DNA from: an uncultured Rhodospirillales bacterium
Lineage (GTDB): Bacteria > Pseudomonadota > Alphaproteobacteria > Acetobacterales > Acetobacteraceae
Direction of reading: 5' to 3'
Length of the DNA: 35,930 nt
Assembly: GCA_903864895.1 (NCBI GenBank)
Contig: CAIPHQ010000301.1
Location: forward strand, 1-35,930
The notes under the pieces were generated by a model, which saw only the letters and a list, made by a program, of their open reading frames with translations, made no database searches and was not told where the DNA came from. Shown here in pieces: positions 25,014 to 32,754 of this stretch (position 1 is the first letter of the stretch; each line of letters starts with the position of its first letter). The position numbers were made by a program, and so were the translations under genes.

Positions 25014-25907
25014 TCAGCCGCCGCGCGCCAGGGCGAGCAGGGCGGCCGCCGCCGCCATGGCCTGTACCACACTCAGGTCCGTCATCGCCCGCCCCTCGGC
25101 CACCACCGCGCGGGCAAGCCGTCCGGACGGGGCGTATTCATCGGCGGGTGTCGGGCCGAACAGGCCCAGCGTCGGCGTGCCGGCGGCCGCGGCCAGATGC
25201 ATCAGGCCGGAATCATTGCCCACAAACAGCGTGGCGCGGGCCAGACACGCCGCCGCCTCCGGCAGGCTCAACTGCCCGGCAAGGTCAATCGCCCCCGGCA
25301 GCGCCGCCAGCACCGGCGCGGCCATCGCCCGCTCTTTCTCACCCGGCCCGGCCAGCACGGCCACCCGCGCGCCCGGCAGCGGCCCTGCCGCCAGCGCCTG
25401 AAACAGTGCCACAAAACGTTCGGGCGGCCACAGCTTGCCATCCCAGTTCGCGGTCGGGCCAAGCGCGACAATCGGCGTTCCGTCCGGCAGCAACCGCGCC
25501 GCCAGCGCGCGGTCCTGTGCACTCGTCCACGCCACCGGCAGCGGCGGCGGGTCAAGCCGCAGCATCGCGGCCAGTTGCGCCGTCTTGTGCCCCGGCCGCT
25601 TGCGCTTCACCGCCCGCCGCCGCGTGGCCAGCACGTAGGAAATCGCCGAGGCGCGGATATCCACCACCAGATCCCAGCGCGTGCCCACCGTCTGCCGCCA
25701 CAGCCCCAGCCAGTGCGCGCCGAATCGGCGCTTCGGCATCACAATCAGCCGCGCCAGATTCGGCATCCGCAGAAACACCCCCTCCGCCGCCGGGCCGCAG
25801 GCCACCGTGATGCGGCTTTCGGGGTAGGCGTGGATCAGATGATCCAGCAATCCGGTGGACAGCACGGCATCGCCGACGCGGTTGGAGGTGACAAAAAGGA
25901 TATGCAT
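25014..25907 (-). CDS. Glycosyltransferase family 9 (heptosyltransferase-like)
   Basis: 297 residues from ATG 25907 (MHILFVTSNRVGDAVLSTGLLDHL). The N-terminal Rossmann start with GDAVLS and the C-terminal nucleotide-sugar motif LFVGNDSGLMHLAAAAGTPTLGLFGPT (about 225-250) are those of GT9 ADP-heptose/LPS transferases; middle motifs VALGPTANWDGKLWPPERFV agree. It probably adds a sugar to LPS core or another surface glycan at the cytoplasmic membrane face. Divergent from asparagine synthase with 77 nt between starts; in surface-polysaccharide loci such amidotransferases often sit near glycosyltransferases, but no further such genes are here. Confidence 0.9.
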   Translation of the reverse strand: MHILFVTSNRVGDAVLSTGLLDHLIHAYPESRITVACGPAAEGVFLRMPNLARLIVMPKRRFGAHWLGLWRQTVGTRWDLVVDIRASAISYVLATRRRAVKRKRPGHKTAQLAAMLRLDPPPLPVAWTSAQDRALAARLLPDGTPIVALGPTANWDGKLWPPERFVALFQALAAGPLPGARVAVLAGPGEKERAMAAPVLAALPGAIDLAGQLSLPEAAACLARATLFVGNDSGLMHLAAAAGTPTLGLFGPTPADEYAPSGRLARAVVAEGRAMTDLSVVQAMAAAAALLALARGG

Positions 25908-25984
25908 CGCCTGCGCGATAGCACGGGTCTGCCGGTTTGGCGCGGGGGGTGCTACAGGCACTCGGGTATTTGACGGAGTATTGC

Positions 25985-27745
25985 ATGTGCGGTCTGGCCG
26001 GCATCATGACCCGCGACGGCACGCCACCCGACCCGGCGCTGTTGCAGCGGTTGCAGCATGCGCTGGCGCATCGCGGGCCGGACGGCCATGGCGTGCTGGT
26101 GCGCGGCGACACCGCGCTGATCCATCTGCGCCTGTCCATCGTCGATCTGCTCACTGGCGGCCAACCCTTGTTCACGCCCGGCGGCGTCGCCTTGGTGGCC
26201 AACGGCGAGATTTATAACGACCCGGCCCTGCGTGCCGAAATGGCGGCTGACACCCCGTTCGTCACCCGGTCAGACTGCGAACCGGCGGCGTTTCTGGCCG
26301 AACGCCTCGGTGCCGCCTTCGCCGGAAAACTGCGCGGCATGTACGCCATCGCTGTCCACGACCCCGCGCGCCGCAGGCTGCTGCTGGCGCGCGACCCGTT
26401 CGGCATCAAGCCGCTGTATTACGTCAGCACGCGCGACGTCTTCGCCTTCGCCTCCGAACCGCAAGCGCTCATTGCCGCCGGCCTCGCCCCGCGCGCGGTG
26501 GACCCGCTGCGCCGCGCCGAATTGCTGCAACTGAAATTCACCACCGGCCGCCAGACCGCCTTCCCCGGCATCTGCCGCGTACTGCCCGGTGAGACGCTGG
26601 AGATCGAGCGCGGCCAGATCATCAGCTACCGCACCCGCGCCGCCCTGCCCGAGGGCGGGCCTGTGCGCATCGGCCACGGTGCCGCGATGAAGCAACTCGA
26701 TGCGGTGCTGCTCGACAGCGTCACCGCGCATCTGCGCTCGGACGTGCCGTATGGCCTGTTCCTGTCCGGCGGCATCGATTCATCGGCGTTGCTGGCACTG
26801 ATGCGCCGCGCCACCGGCCAGCGCATCCATGCGCTGACCGTGGGCTGGGAAGGCGGCGGCGAGCAGGATGAAAGCCGTGAAGCCGAGCGTCTGGCCAAGC
26901 TGATGGGGGCGGATTGCCACCGGCTGGAAATGAACGACGGGCATTTCTGGTCACTCGCCCCGCGCATCGCCGCCTGCATCGACGACCCCACCGCCGACGC
27001 CGCCGTGCTGCCAGGCTGGCTGCTGGGGCAGGCGGCACGGGCAGACGGGCTGAAAGTCACCTTGTGCGGCGAGGGGGCAGACGAGTTGTTCGGCGGCTAC
27101 GCCCGCTACCGCAAACAGATGCCGCCGCTGAGCTGGTTCGCCCGCAAGCCGCGCAGTTCCGGCCTGTTCGGCGACCCGACCGCTTGGGCCGGCTGGCGGG
27201 ACGGCATCGAGACCGCCGAGGCACAGGATCAGGGCAGCCGCAGCCCGATGCAGCGGGTGCAGGCCATCGACTGCGGCGAATGGCTGCCCAACGACCTGCT
27301 GGTCAAACTCGACCGCACATTGATGGCGCATGGGGTAGAGGGCCGCACGCCGTTCCTCGACCCGGTGGTGGCGGATTTTGCCTTCCGCTTGCCGGACGAC
27401 ATGAAGGGCGGGCTGCGCTTCGGCAAGATTCTGCTGCGCGACTGGCTGGCCAAGGCGTTCCCCAAAGCCGGGGCCTACGCGAAGAAAAAGGGCTTCAAGC
27501 CGCCGGTGGGCAAATGGATGGCCGAGCGCGGCGACGTGCTGGCCAATCTGGTGGTGCCACATCCGGGCCTGGCCGACGTGCTGCCGGAACCGGCCATCCG
27601 CGCCGCCTTCGCCGGCGCTGCGGACAAGCCGCAACCGGCATGGTCGCTGCTGTATTATGCGCTGTGGCACAGCCACCACATTCTGGGCCTGCCCGCCGAT
27701 GGCGATATCGGCCACACGCTGCGCGCGGCGGCCAGGGCGGGTTGA
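25985..27745 (+). CDS. asnB: Asparagine synthase (glutamine-hydrolysing)
   Basis: 586 residues. ATG 25985 is fixed by the required N-terminal Cys (MCGLAGIM): after Met removal Cys is the glutaminase nucleophile. GGAG at 25975-25978. Glutaminase half (1-210): HRGPDGHGV, RLSIVDL, NGEIYN, SDCEPAAF, and GMYAIAVHDPARRRLLLARDPFGIKPLYY. Synthetase half: PP-loop SGGIDSSALLAL (about 262-273), CGEGADELFGGYARYR, DCGEWLPNDLLVKLDRTLMAHGVEGRTPFLD. Makes Asn from Asp, Gln and ATP; relatives amidate sugars or peptides in surface glycan loci, and pairing with GT9 leaves that open. Confidence 0.93.
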   Translation: MCGLAGIMTRDGTPPDPALLQRLQHALAHRGPDGHGVLVRGDTALIHLRLSIVDLLTGGQPLFTPGGVALVANGEIYNDPALRAEMAADTPFVTRSDCEPAAFLAERLGAAFAGKLRGMYAIAVHDPARRRLLLARDPFGIKPLYYVSTRDVFAFASEPQALIAAGLAPRAVDPLRRAELLQLKFTTGRQTAFPGICRVLPGETLEIERGQIISYRTRAALPEGGPVRIGHGAAMKQLDAVLLDSVTAHLRSDVPYGLFLSGGIDSSALLALMRRATGQRIHALTVGWEGGGEQDESREAERLAKLMGADCHRLEMNDGHFWSLAPRIAACIDDPTADAAVLPGWLLGQAARADGLKVTLCGEGADELFGGYARYRKQMPPLSWFARKPRSSGLFGDPTAWAGWRDGIETAEAQDQGSRSPMQRVQAIDCGEWLPNDLLVKLDRTLMAHGVEGRTPFLDPVVADFAFRLPDDMKGGLRFGKILLRDWLAKAFPKAGAYAKKKGFKPPVGKWMAERGDVLANLVVPHPGLADVLPEPAIRAAFAGAADKPQPAWSLLYYALWHSHHILGLPADGDIGHTLRAAARAG

Positions 27746-27821
27746 AAAGTTTTCGCATCGTCCGCGAATAAACCGCCCGCCGCCCCGGTCTGCTGTTCCA
27801 CCCACGCAGGAGCATCAGGCC

Positions 27822-28754
27822 ATGACCAACCGCCCCACCTCGCGCCGCACTGTGCTGGAATGCATGGCATGGGCAGGCGCTGCCGCCGTCTGGAGTTTCA
27901 GCGGCGGCGTGCCGCGCGCCCGCCTGCTCGGCAGCCCGGCCCATGCCGAGGAAGCCAGCTTCAGCTTCGCGCAGATCAGCGACAGCCATATCGGCTTCGC
28001 CAAGGACGCCAACATGGACGTGCCGGGCACGTTGCAGGCGGCAATCACCCAACTCGGCCAATTGCCGCACCATCCGTCCATGGTGCTGCACACCGGCGAT
28101 GTCAGCCACCTGTCCAAGCCCGCCCAGTTCGACACCGCCGCGCAGATCATCGGCGCGGGCAAGTTCGACATCCACTACGTGCCCGGCGAGCACGACATGC
28201 TGGAAGACAATGGCCGCCCGTTCATCGAACGCTTTCAGGCGCGCGAGAAACCCGGCGTGGCGGGCGGGGCCTGCTACAGCTTCGACCAGAACGGCGTGCA
28301 TTTCATCGGCCTGAACAACGTCACCGATCTGAAGGCGGGCGGATTGGGCATGATCGGTGAGGCCCAATTGAAATGGCTGGCGGGCGATCTGGCAGGCCGT
28401 GCGGACAGCCAGCCCATCGTGGTGTTCGCGCATATTCCGCTGTGGACCGTGTACGCGCCCTGGGGCTGGGGCACCGAGGATGGCGAGCGCGCGCTGGCGC
28501 TGCTGCGCCGCTTCGGCTCGGTTACGGTGCTGAACGGCCACATTCATCAGGTGTTGCAGAAGGTGGAAGGCAACGTGGCGTTCTACAGCGCCCGCTCCAC
28601 CGCATTCCCGCAACCGGCCCCCGGTGCCGCCCCAAGCCCCGGCCCGATGAAGGTCGATGCCGGAAAGCTGCGCGGCGTGCTGGGCATTCGCGAAGTCACC
28701 GTCATCGCCGGGCAGGCGGCCCTTGCGGTGGCCGATGCCACGCTGGCGGGCTGA
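27822..28754 (+). CDS. Tat-exported calcineurin-like metallophosphoesterase
   Basis: 310 residues from ATG 27822, AGGAG about 10 nt upstream. The N-terminus has a twin-arginine (SRRTVLE, residues 7-13) and a hydrophobic stretch with AHAEE cleavage region (about 42), so the folded metalloenzyme is exported by Tat. Phosphoesterase motifs: ISDSHIG (D54, H56), HTGDVSH (D93), VPGEHD (E123-H124-D125 where most relatives have GNHD/E), FAHIPLW and NGHIHQ. Hydrolyses a phosphate ester or nucleotide in the periplasm; substrate unknown. The cupredoxin gene starts 3 nt after its stop, followed by ECF sigma and anti-sigma genes, making a four-gene unit. Confidence 0.92.
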   Translation: MTNRPTSRRTVLECMAWAGAAAVWSFSGGVPRARLLGSPAHAEEASFSFAQISDSHIGFAKDANMDVPGTLQAAITQLGQLPHHPSMVLHTGDVSHLSKPAQFDTAAQIIGAGKFDIHYVPGEHDMLEDNGRPFIERFQAREKPGVAGGACYSFDQNGVHFIGLNNVTDLKAGGLGMIGEAQLKWLAGDLAGRADSQPIVVFAHIPLWTVYAPWGWGTEDGERALALLRRFGSVTVLNGHIHQVLQKVEGNVAFYSARSTAFPQPAPGAAPSPGPMKVDAGKLRGVLGIREVTVIAGQAALAVADATLAG

Positions 28755-28757
28755 CCC

Positions 28758-29084
28758 ATGCGTGCCCGCCTCGCCCGCCGCACCGTGCTGGCCGCCGCCG
28801 CCCTGCTGCTCCCGCGCGCGGTGCGCGCGGGGGATGCCGCCGTGGCCATCAAGGATTTCGCCTTCGACCCCGCCACGCTCACCGTGCCCGCAGGCACGAA
28901 GGTGGTCTGGACCAACAGGGACGACACGCCGCACAAACTCGCCAGCAACGCCCAACCGCCGCTGTTCGTCTCGGACGCGCTGGATTCGGACGATGCGTGG
29001 CCGATGGTTTTCGACAAGCCCGGCACATACGGCTATTTCTGCACCCTGCATCCACACATGCAGGGAGCGGTGATCGTCACATGA
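28758..29084 (+). CDS. Periplasmic type-1 copper protein (cupredoxin)
   Basis: 108 residues. Twin-Arg-like signal (ARRTVLAAAALLLP, cleavage near AVRAG, residue 24-25) and then a plastocyanin/amicyanin fold: IKDFAFDPATLTVPAGTKVVWTNRDDTPHKL and PGTYGYFCTLHPHMQGAVIV. The four copper ligands are all present: H59, C95, H98, M101 in the C-x2-H-x2-M loop. It probably carries electrons or copper in the periplasm, possibly linked to the exported phosphoesterase or to the signal sensed by the anti-sigma factor. Confidence 0.93.
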   Translation: MRARLARRTVLAAAALLLPRAVRAGDAAVAIKDFAFDPATLTVPAGTKVVWTNRDDTPHKLASNAQPPLFVSDALDSDDAWPMVFDKPGTYGYFCTLHPHMQGAVIVT

Positions 29085-29099
29085 TGCCGCCACTGCCCT

Positions 29100-29612
29100 G
29101 TGGCTGACACGGATGATGCCAGCCGGTTCGCGCGCATCGCCCTGCCGCATCTGGACGCCGCGTTCAGCCTCGCGCGCTGGCTGGTGCGCGATGCGGCGCT
29201 GGCCGAGGACGTGGTGCAGGAGGCGATGCTGCGCGGCCTGACCTATATCCGCTCCTACCGCGAAGAAAATCCCAAGGCGTGGGTGCTGCGCATCGTGCGC
29301 ACCACCGCGTTCGACCACATGGCACAGCAACGGCGGGTGGCCGAAGTGCCGCTGGACCATGCCGCCGAACTGCCAGACCCGCAGCGCTCCCCCGAAGCGG
29401 CATTTGCGGACGCGGAAGGGCGCACGGCGCTGGCCCGGGCCGTGGCGGCGCTGCCGGATGAGTTGCGGGAGTGCATCGTGCTGCGCGAACTGGAAGACAT
29501 GAGCTACCGCGACATCGCCCGCATTGCGGGCGTGCCGCTCGGCACGGTGATGTCGCGGCTGTGGCGCGCCCGCCAGATGCTGCGCGGCGCGGCGCTGGAG
29601 CGCCAGCCATGA
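29100..29612 (+). CDS. ECF-type RNA polymerase sigma factor
   Basis: 170 residues from GTG 29100, 15 nt after the cupredoxin; the ribosome site is weak. Sigma-2 region: FSLARWLVRDAALAEDVVQEAMLRGLTYIRSYREENPKAWVLRIVRTTAFDHMAQQRR (about 20-80). Sigma-4 region: ALAALPDELRECIVLRELEDMSYRDIARIAGVPLGTVMSRLWRARQMLRG (about 115-165) with the HTH. Group IV sigma factors redirect polymerase during envelope or oxidative stress. The stop overlaps the anti-sigma start by 4 nt (ATGA), the usual way to balance the pair. Confidence 0.94.
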   Translation: MADTDDASRFARIALPHLDAAFSLARWLVRDAALAEDVVQEAMLRGLTYIRSYREENPKAWVLRIVRTTAFDHMAQQRRVAEVPLDHAAELPDPQRSPEAAFADAEGRTALARAVAALPDELRECIVLRELEDMSYRDIARIAGVPLGTVMSRLWRARQMLRGAALERQP

Positions 29613-30346
29613 CCAACCCGGCCTGCGAACGCTGGCACCTGCTGCTGCAAGCCGACCATGACGGCGAACTGACCGCATCCGAAGCAACGGACCTGATGGT
29701 GCATCTGGCAGGCTGCGCCGCCTGCCGCGCCGAACGCGATGGCCTCGCCGCGCTGTCCGAAGGTCTGCGCGCGCTGCCGCGCCACGCCGCACCCGCCGCC
29801 TTGCGCGCGGCGTTGACGCGCCAAGCCGCGATGCCACCTGCCGCCGCACCCCCCCGCCCGCGCCGCGCATGGGCAGGGGGCGCGCTGGGGCTGGCGCTGG
29901 CCGCCTGTATTGCCGCCGTCATGCTGCTGCCCCGCGCGCCCGATCCGGACGCCGCCGCCATCGCCAGCCATATCCGCGCCCTGCAACCGGGGCATCTGAC
30001 AGACGTGCTCTCGTCGGACCAGCACACCGTCAAACCGTGGTTCAACGGGCGGCTGGATTACGCCCCCCCGGTGCGCGATTTTGCATCCGCCGGATATCCG
30101 CTTTTGGGCGGGCGGCTCGATTATCTGGCCGGGCGCGACGTGGCAGCGCTGGTGTATGGGCGCGACAGACACATCATCGATTTGTTCGTCTGGCCCTCAG
30201 ACCAAAGTGGCAGCGCGGAGCACGTTGCATCCGGCTATAACACGGTGGCGTGGAATGGCGGCGGGATGCGGTTTGTGGCCGTGTCCGACCTGAACATGGC
30301 GGAATTGCGCGGATTTGCCGCGTTATGGGGCGACGCGGGCCGGTAA
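29609..30346 (+). CDS. Membrane anti-sigma factor with zinc-finger (ZAS-like) domain
   Basis: 245 residues from ATG 29609. The N-terminal zinc site H-x3-C-x2-C is seen as VHLAGCAACRAE (H32, C36, C39), with upstream His (H10, H17) as possible fourth ligand. A proline-rich linker leads to one membrane helix (about 88-107, GALGLALAACIAAVMLLP), then a 138-residue periplasmic domain (HIRALQPGHLTDVLSSDQHTVKPWFNGRLDYAPPV...DYLAGRDVAALVYGRDRHIIDLFVWP) of the kind found in exported anti-sigma proteins. It holds the ECF factor until a periplasmic or redox signal arrives; zinc release by oxidation is a known mechanism in related ZAS proteins. Confidence 0.92.
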   Translation: MTNPACERWHLLLQADHDGELTASEATDLMVHLAGCAACRAERDGLAALSEGLRALPRHAAPAALRAALTRQAAMPPAAAPPRPRRAWAGGALGLALAACIAAVMLLPRAPDPDAAAIASHIRALQPGHLTDVLSSDQHTVKPWFNGRLDYAPPVRDFASAGYPLLGGRLDYLAGRDVAALVYGRDRHIIDLFVWPSDQSGSAEHVASGYNTVAWNGGGMRFVAVSDLNMAELRGFAALWGDAGR

Positions 30347-30356
30347 GGCGTGGCAT

Positions 30357-30370
30357 TTGATCCCGGTCAA
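30357..30370. promoter_or_regulatory. FNR/FixK-type box upstream of phaB
   Basis: TTGATCCCGGTCAA matches the TTGAT-N4-ATCAA/TTGAC-N4-GTCAA consensus bound by FNR/FixK/DNR-type CRP-family regulators (perfect TTGA-N6-TCAA core). Its centre is 86 nt before the phaB ATG; class II spacing (-41.5) would put the start near 30405. Oxygen limitation is a classic trigger for PHB formation, which fits, but the regulator is not in the window. Confidence 0.65.
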
Positions 30371-30427
30371 TGCCCCGCCCGGATGGCACGGGGCATGCAG
30401 CCGCCAGCGCGGCTGAGCATGATTTTT
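30370..30427 (+). terminator. Two hairpins and a T-run between anti-sigma gene and phaB
   Basis: Hairpin ATGCCCCG / CGGGGCAT (30370-30377, 30389-30396) is followed by CAGCCGC / GCGGCTG with a 4-nt loop (30398-30415) and then TTTTT at about 30423-30427. This is the only hairpin in the window followed by a T-run, and it probably ends the phosphoesterase-to-anti-sigma transcript. A start site placed by the FNR box would fall inside it, so it may also be part of the phaB leader. Confidence 0.55.
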
Positions 30428-30449
30428 GGATCTGGGAAAGGATAGCGGC

Positions 30450-31172
30450 ATGAGCAGGATTGCACTCGTCACCGGCGGCACGCGCGGCATCGGGGCGGAG
30501 ATCAGCAAGGAACTGAAAGCGGCAGGCCGCACCGTGGTTGCCAACTACGCCAGCAACGATGCCGCCGCCGCCGCCTTCACCGCCGAGACCGGCATCAAGG
30601 CGATGAAGTTCGACGCGGGCGATTTCGCCGCCTGCGAAGCCGCCGTGAAGCAGATCACCGAAGAACTCGGCCCCATCACCGTGCTGGTCAACAACGCCGG
30701 CATCACGCGTGATACCACGCTGACGCGCATGACGCGCACCATGTGGGACGACGTGATCGACACCAATCTCGGCTCCTGCTTCAACCTCTGCCGCCTGACC
30801 TTCGACGGCATGAAGAACGAGAAGTTCGGCCGCATCGTCAATATCGGCTCCATCAACGGGCAGGCGGGCCAGTACGGGCAGGTCAACTACGCCGCCGCCA
30901 AGTCGGGCATCCACGGCTTCACCAAGGCACTGGCGCAGGAAGGGGCCCGCTTCCACATCACCGTGAACGCCATCGCGCCGGGCTATGTGGACACCGAGAT
31001 GGTGCGCGCCGTGCCGCCCGACGTGTTGCAGAAGATCGTCGCCAAAATCCCGATGGGCCGCCTCGGCCACGCCGAAGACATTGCGCGCGGCGTGGTGTTC
31101 CTGACGGCGGATGCGGCGGATTTCATCACCGGGTCCACGCTGTCGATCAACGGCGGGCAGCACATGTACTAA
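30450..31172 (+). CDS. phaB: Acetoacetyl-CoA reductase (PHB synthesis)
   Basis: 240 residues from ATG 30450 (AAAGGA 7-8 nt upstream), the length of PhaB. NADPH-dependent SDR: VTGGTRGIGAEISKELKAAG, LVNNAGITRD, catalytic Ser in NIGSINGQAGQYGQVNYAAAKSG with Y-x3-K, and IAPGYVDTEMVRAVPPDVLQKIVAKIPMGRLGHAEDIA, which is highly typical of acetoacetyl-CoA reductases rather than FabG. Reduces acetoacetyl-CoA to (R)-3-hydroxybutyryl-CoA for polyhydroxybutyrate. phaA and phaC are not in the window. Preceded by an FNR-type box. Confidence 0.9.
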   Translation: MSRIALVTGGTRGIGAEISKELKAAGRTVVANYASNDAAAAAFTAETGIKAMKFDAGDFAACEAAVKQITEELGPITVLVNNAGITRDTTLTRMTRTMWDDVIDTNLGSCFNLCRLTFDGMKNEKFGRIVNIGSINGQAGQYGQVNYAAAKSGIHGFTKALAQEGARFHITVNAIAPGYVDTEMVRAVPPDVLQKIVAKIPMGRLGHAEDIARGVVFLTADAADFITGSTLSINGGQHMY

Positions 31173-31186
31173 GCCCACCCTCCAGC

Positions 31187-31211
31187 CCCTCTCCCGCACT
31201 GCGGGAGAGGG
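31187..31211. repeat. Palindromic intergenic element after phaB
   Basis: 11-bp stem CCCTCTCCCGC / GCGGGAGAGGG with a 3-nt loop, 15 nt after the phaB stop. Resembles the short CCCTC...GAGGG palindromes dispersed between genes in many alphaproteobacteria and the element at 19724-19762. May act as a terminator. Confidence 0.65.
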
Positions 31212-31232
31212 AGGGGCCCGCGCCGCAGGCGT

Positions 31233-31271
31233 GGGCGGGTGAGGGTAAAGGTGAGGGTATGGGTGTGAGGG
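31233..31271 (+). repeat. G-rich imperfect tandem repeat (possible G-quadruplex)
   Basis: Six GGG tracts in 39 nt (31233, 31237, 31243, 31255, 31261, 31269), arranged partly as three imperfect 12-nt units around GTGAGGGT. It sits on the sense strand just before the EamA-transporter gene. Some loops exceed the usual 7 nt, so quadruplex formation is possible but not certain. Confidence 0.5.
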
Positions 31272-31306
31272 TTTCCCCGCCCCGCCAACGCTGCTAAGCG
31301 CCGCCC

Positions 31307-32143
31307 ATGCAACCCGCCACACTTGCAGGCTGCGGCGCCATCGCGCTGTGGGCCTTTCTCGGCCTGCTGTCGCGCGCCGCGGCCAGCCTTCCGCCGCTGC
31401 AACTCACGGCGATGAGCTTCGCCGTCGCCGCTGTGCTGGGCGTCGCGGTGCTGGCCGCGCGCGGCAGGCTGGGTGACCTGCGGCAGCCGCCGCTGGCGTG
31501 GCTGCATGGTGTGGGCGGCCTGTTCGGCTTCCATGCGCTGTATTTCACGGCCCTCGCATGGGCACCCGCCGCCGAAGCCAATCTGATCAACTACACTTGG
31601 CCGCTGCTGATCGTGCTGCTGTCCGCCCCGTTGCTGGGCCTGCGGCTGACCGGCAAGCACATCGCCGGTGCTGCGCTGGGCGCGGCAGGGTGCGCGCTGC
31701 TGCTGGGCGGCAATGCCAGCCTGACGTCGTCCGCACTGCCCGGCTACGCCGCGGCGGTGTGCAGCGCCTTCACATGGGCCACCTACTCGGTGCTGTCCCG
31801 CCGTTTCGCCAGCGTGCCCACCGGGGCCGTCGCCGGCTTCTGCGCCGCAAGTGCGGTGCTGGCCGCCATCAGCCACTTCGCCTTCGAAGCCACAATCATG
31901 CCCGATCCGCTGGCATGGGCCGCCGTGCTGGTGCTGGGCGCTGGCCCGGTCGGCGGTGCGTTCTTTCTGTGGGATGCCGGCATGAAGCGCGGCGACCCGC
32001 GCTTGCTCGGCACGCTCGCCTACGCCACGCCGGTGGCGTCCACCCTGCTGCTCTGCGCGGGCGGCTACGCCGTGTTCAGCCTGACCACGCTGGCCAGTGC
32101 CGTGCTGGTGGCGGGCGGCGGGTTCATCGCCGCCCGCAAATAG
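31307..32143 (+). CDS. EamA/DMT-family transporter
   Basis: 278 residues, almost wholly hydrophobic with about 10 predicted helices in two EamA repeats (1-125 and 130-275). Typical repeat ends are seen in AAEANLINYTWPLLIVLLSAPLLGLRLTGKHIAGAALGAAGCALLL and RLLGTLAYATPVASTLLLCAGGYAVFSLTTLASAVLVAGGGFIAAR. DMT carriers export amino acids or other small metabolites; substrate unknown. No clear ribosome site before ATG 31307. Converges on the GST gene with a 2-nt gap. Confidence 0.9.
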   Translation: MQPATLAGCGAIALWAFLGLLSRAAASLPPLQLTAMSFAVAAVLGVAVLAARGRLGDLRQPPLAWLHGVGGLFGFHALYFTALAWAPAAEANLINYTWPLLIVLLSAPLLGLRLTGKHIAGAALGAAGCALLLGGNASLTSSALPGYAAAVCSAFTWATYSVLSRRFASVPTGAVAGFCAASAVLAAISHFAFEATIMPDPLAWAAVLVLGAGPVGGAFFLWDAGMKRGDPRLLGTLAYATPVASTLLLCAGGYAVFSLTTLASAVLVAGGGFIAARK

Positions 32144-32145
32144 CC

Positions 32146-32742
32146 TCAGCCCGCAGGTTCGGTCTGCGCGATGCAGGCATTCTGGCGGAACTCGGCAAAC
32201 CACGCCGCCAGCTTCGGGTGCGCGTCCCGCCACGGCTCATGGCCGAAGCGGAAATCCAGATAACCCAGCGCGCAGGCAATCGCGATGGAGCCGATATCCA
32301 CCGTCTGATGCGGCAACTCCGCCTCCAGCACCGCGAGCGACCGGTCAATGGCCGCCTTTTGCCGGTTCATGTTGGCGGTGCGCGCGTCTTCCACCGGGCG
32401 CACGCTCTCGCCGCGCCGCAGCACGGCCGCGTCCATCATGCCATCGCCCAGCGCCTGCAGCTTCAACGCCTTCCAGCGCGCCCCGCCACTGCGCGGGAAC
32501 AGCGGCAGCGTGCCTTCCAGCGAGTCGATGTATTCGCAGATCACCGGGCTGTCATACAGCGCCACGCCATCGGTGGTGATCAGGCACGGCACCTTGCTCA
32601 GCGGGTTGGCCGCCAGCAGATCGGGCGGCGAGTTCCCGGCGGCGGTGGGGATCTGCATGATGCGCTCATGCACCTCGCGGGCGATGGCGCAGGCCATCAC
32701 CTTGCGGACAAACGGGCTGGCGGGTGAGGAAAACAGTTTCAC
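32146..32742 (-). CDS. Glutathione S-transferase family protein
   Basis: 198 residues. N-terminal thioredoxin-like domain: MKLFSSPASPFVRKVMACA (Ser near residue 6-9 in the catalytic position), NPLSKVPCLITTDG with cis-Pro, and DSPVICEYID for glutathione binding. All-alpha C-terminal domain with ALGYLDFRFG and HPKLAAWFAEF. Conjugates or reduces electrophiles with glutathione in the cytoplasm. It lies 12 nt after gloB on the same strand, so two glutathione-dependent detoxification enzymes are co-transcribed. Confidence 0.92.
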   Translation of the reverse strand: MKLFSSPASPFVRKVMACAIAREVHERIMQIPTAAGNSPPDLLAANPLSKVPCLITTDGVALYDSPVICEYIDSLEGTLPLFPRSGGARWKALKLQALGDGMMDAAVLRRGESVRPVEDARTANMNRQKAAIDRSLAVLEAELPHQTVDIGSIAIACALGYLDFRFGHEPWRDAHPKLAAWFAEFRQNACIAQTEPAG

Positions 32743-32754
32743 GATGCAGGCTCC

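Noticed and set aside
30450-31172. FabG (3-oxoacyl-ACP reductase)
   Set aside because: The TEMVRAVPPDVLQKIV-type region and ITRDTTLTRMTRTMWDDVI context are typical of PhaB, and no fatty-acid genes adjoin.
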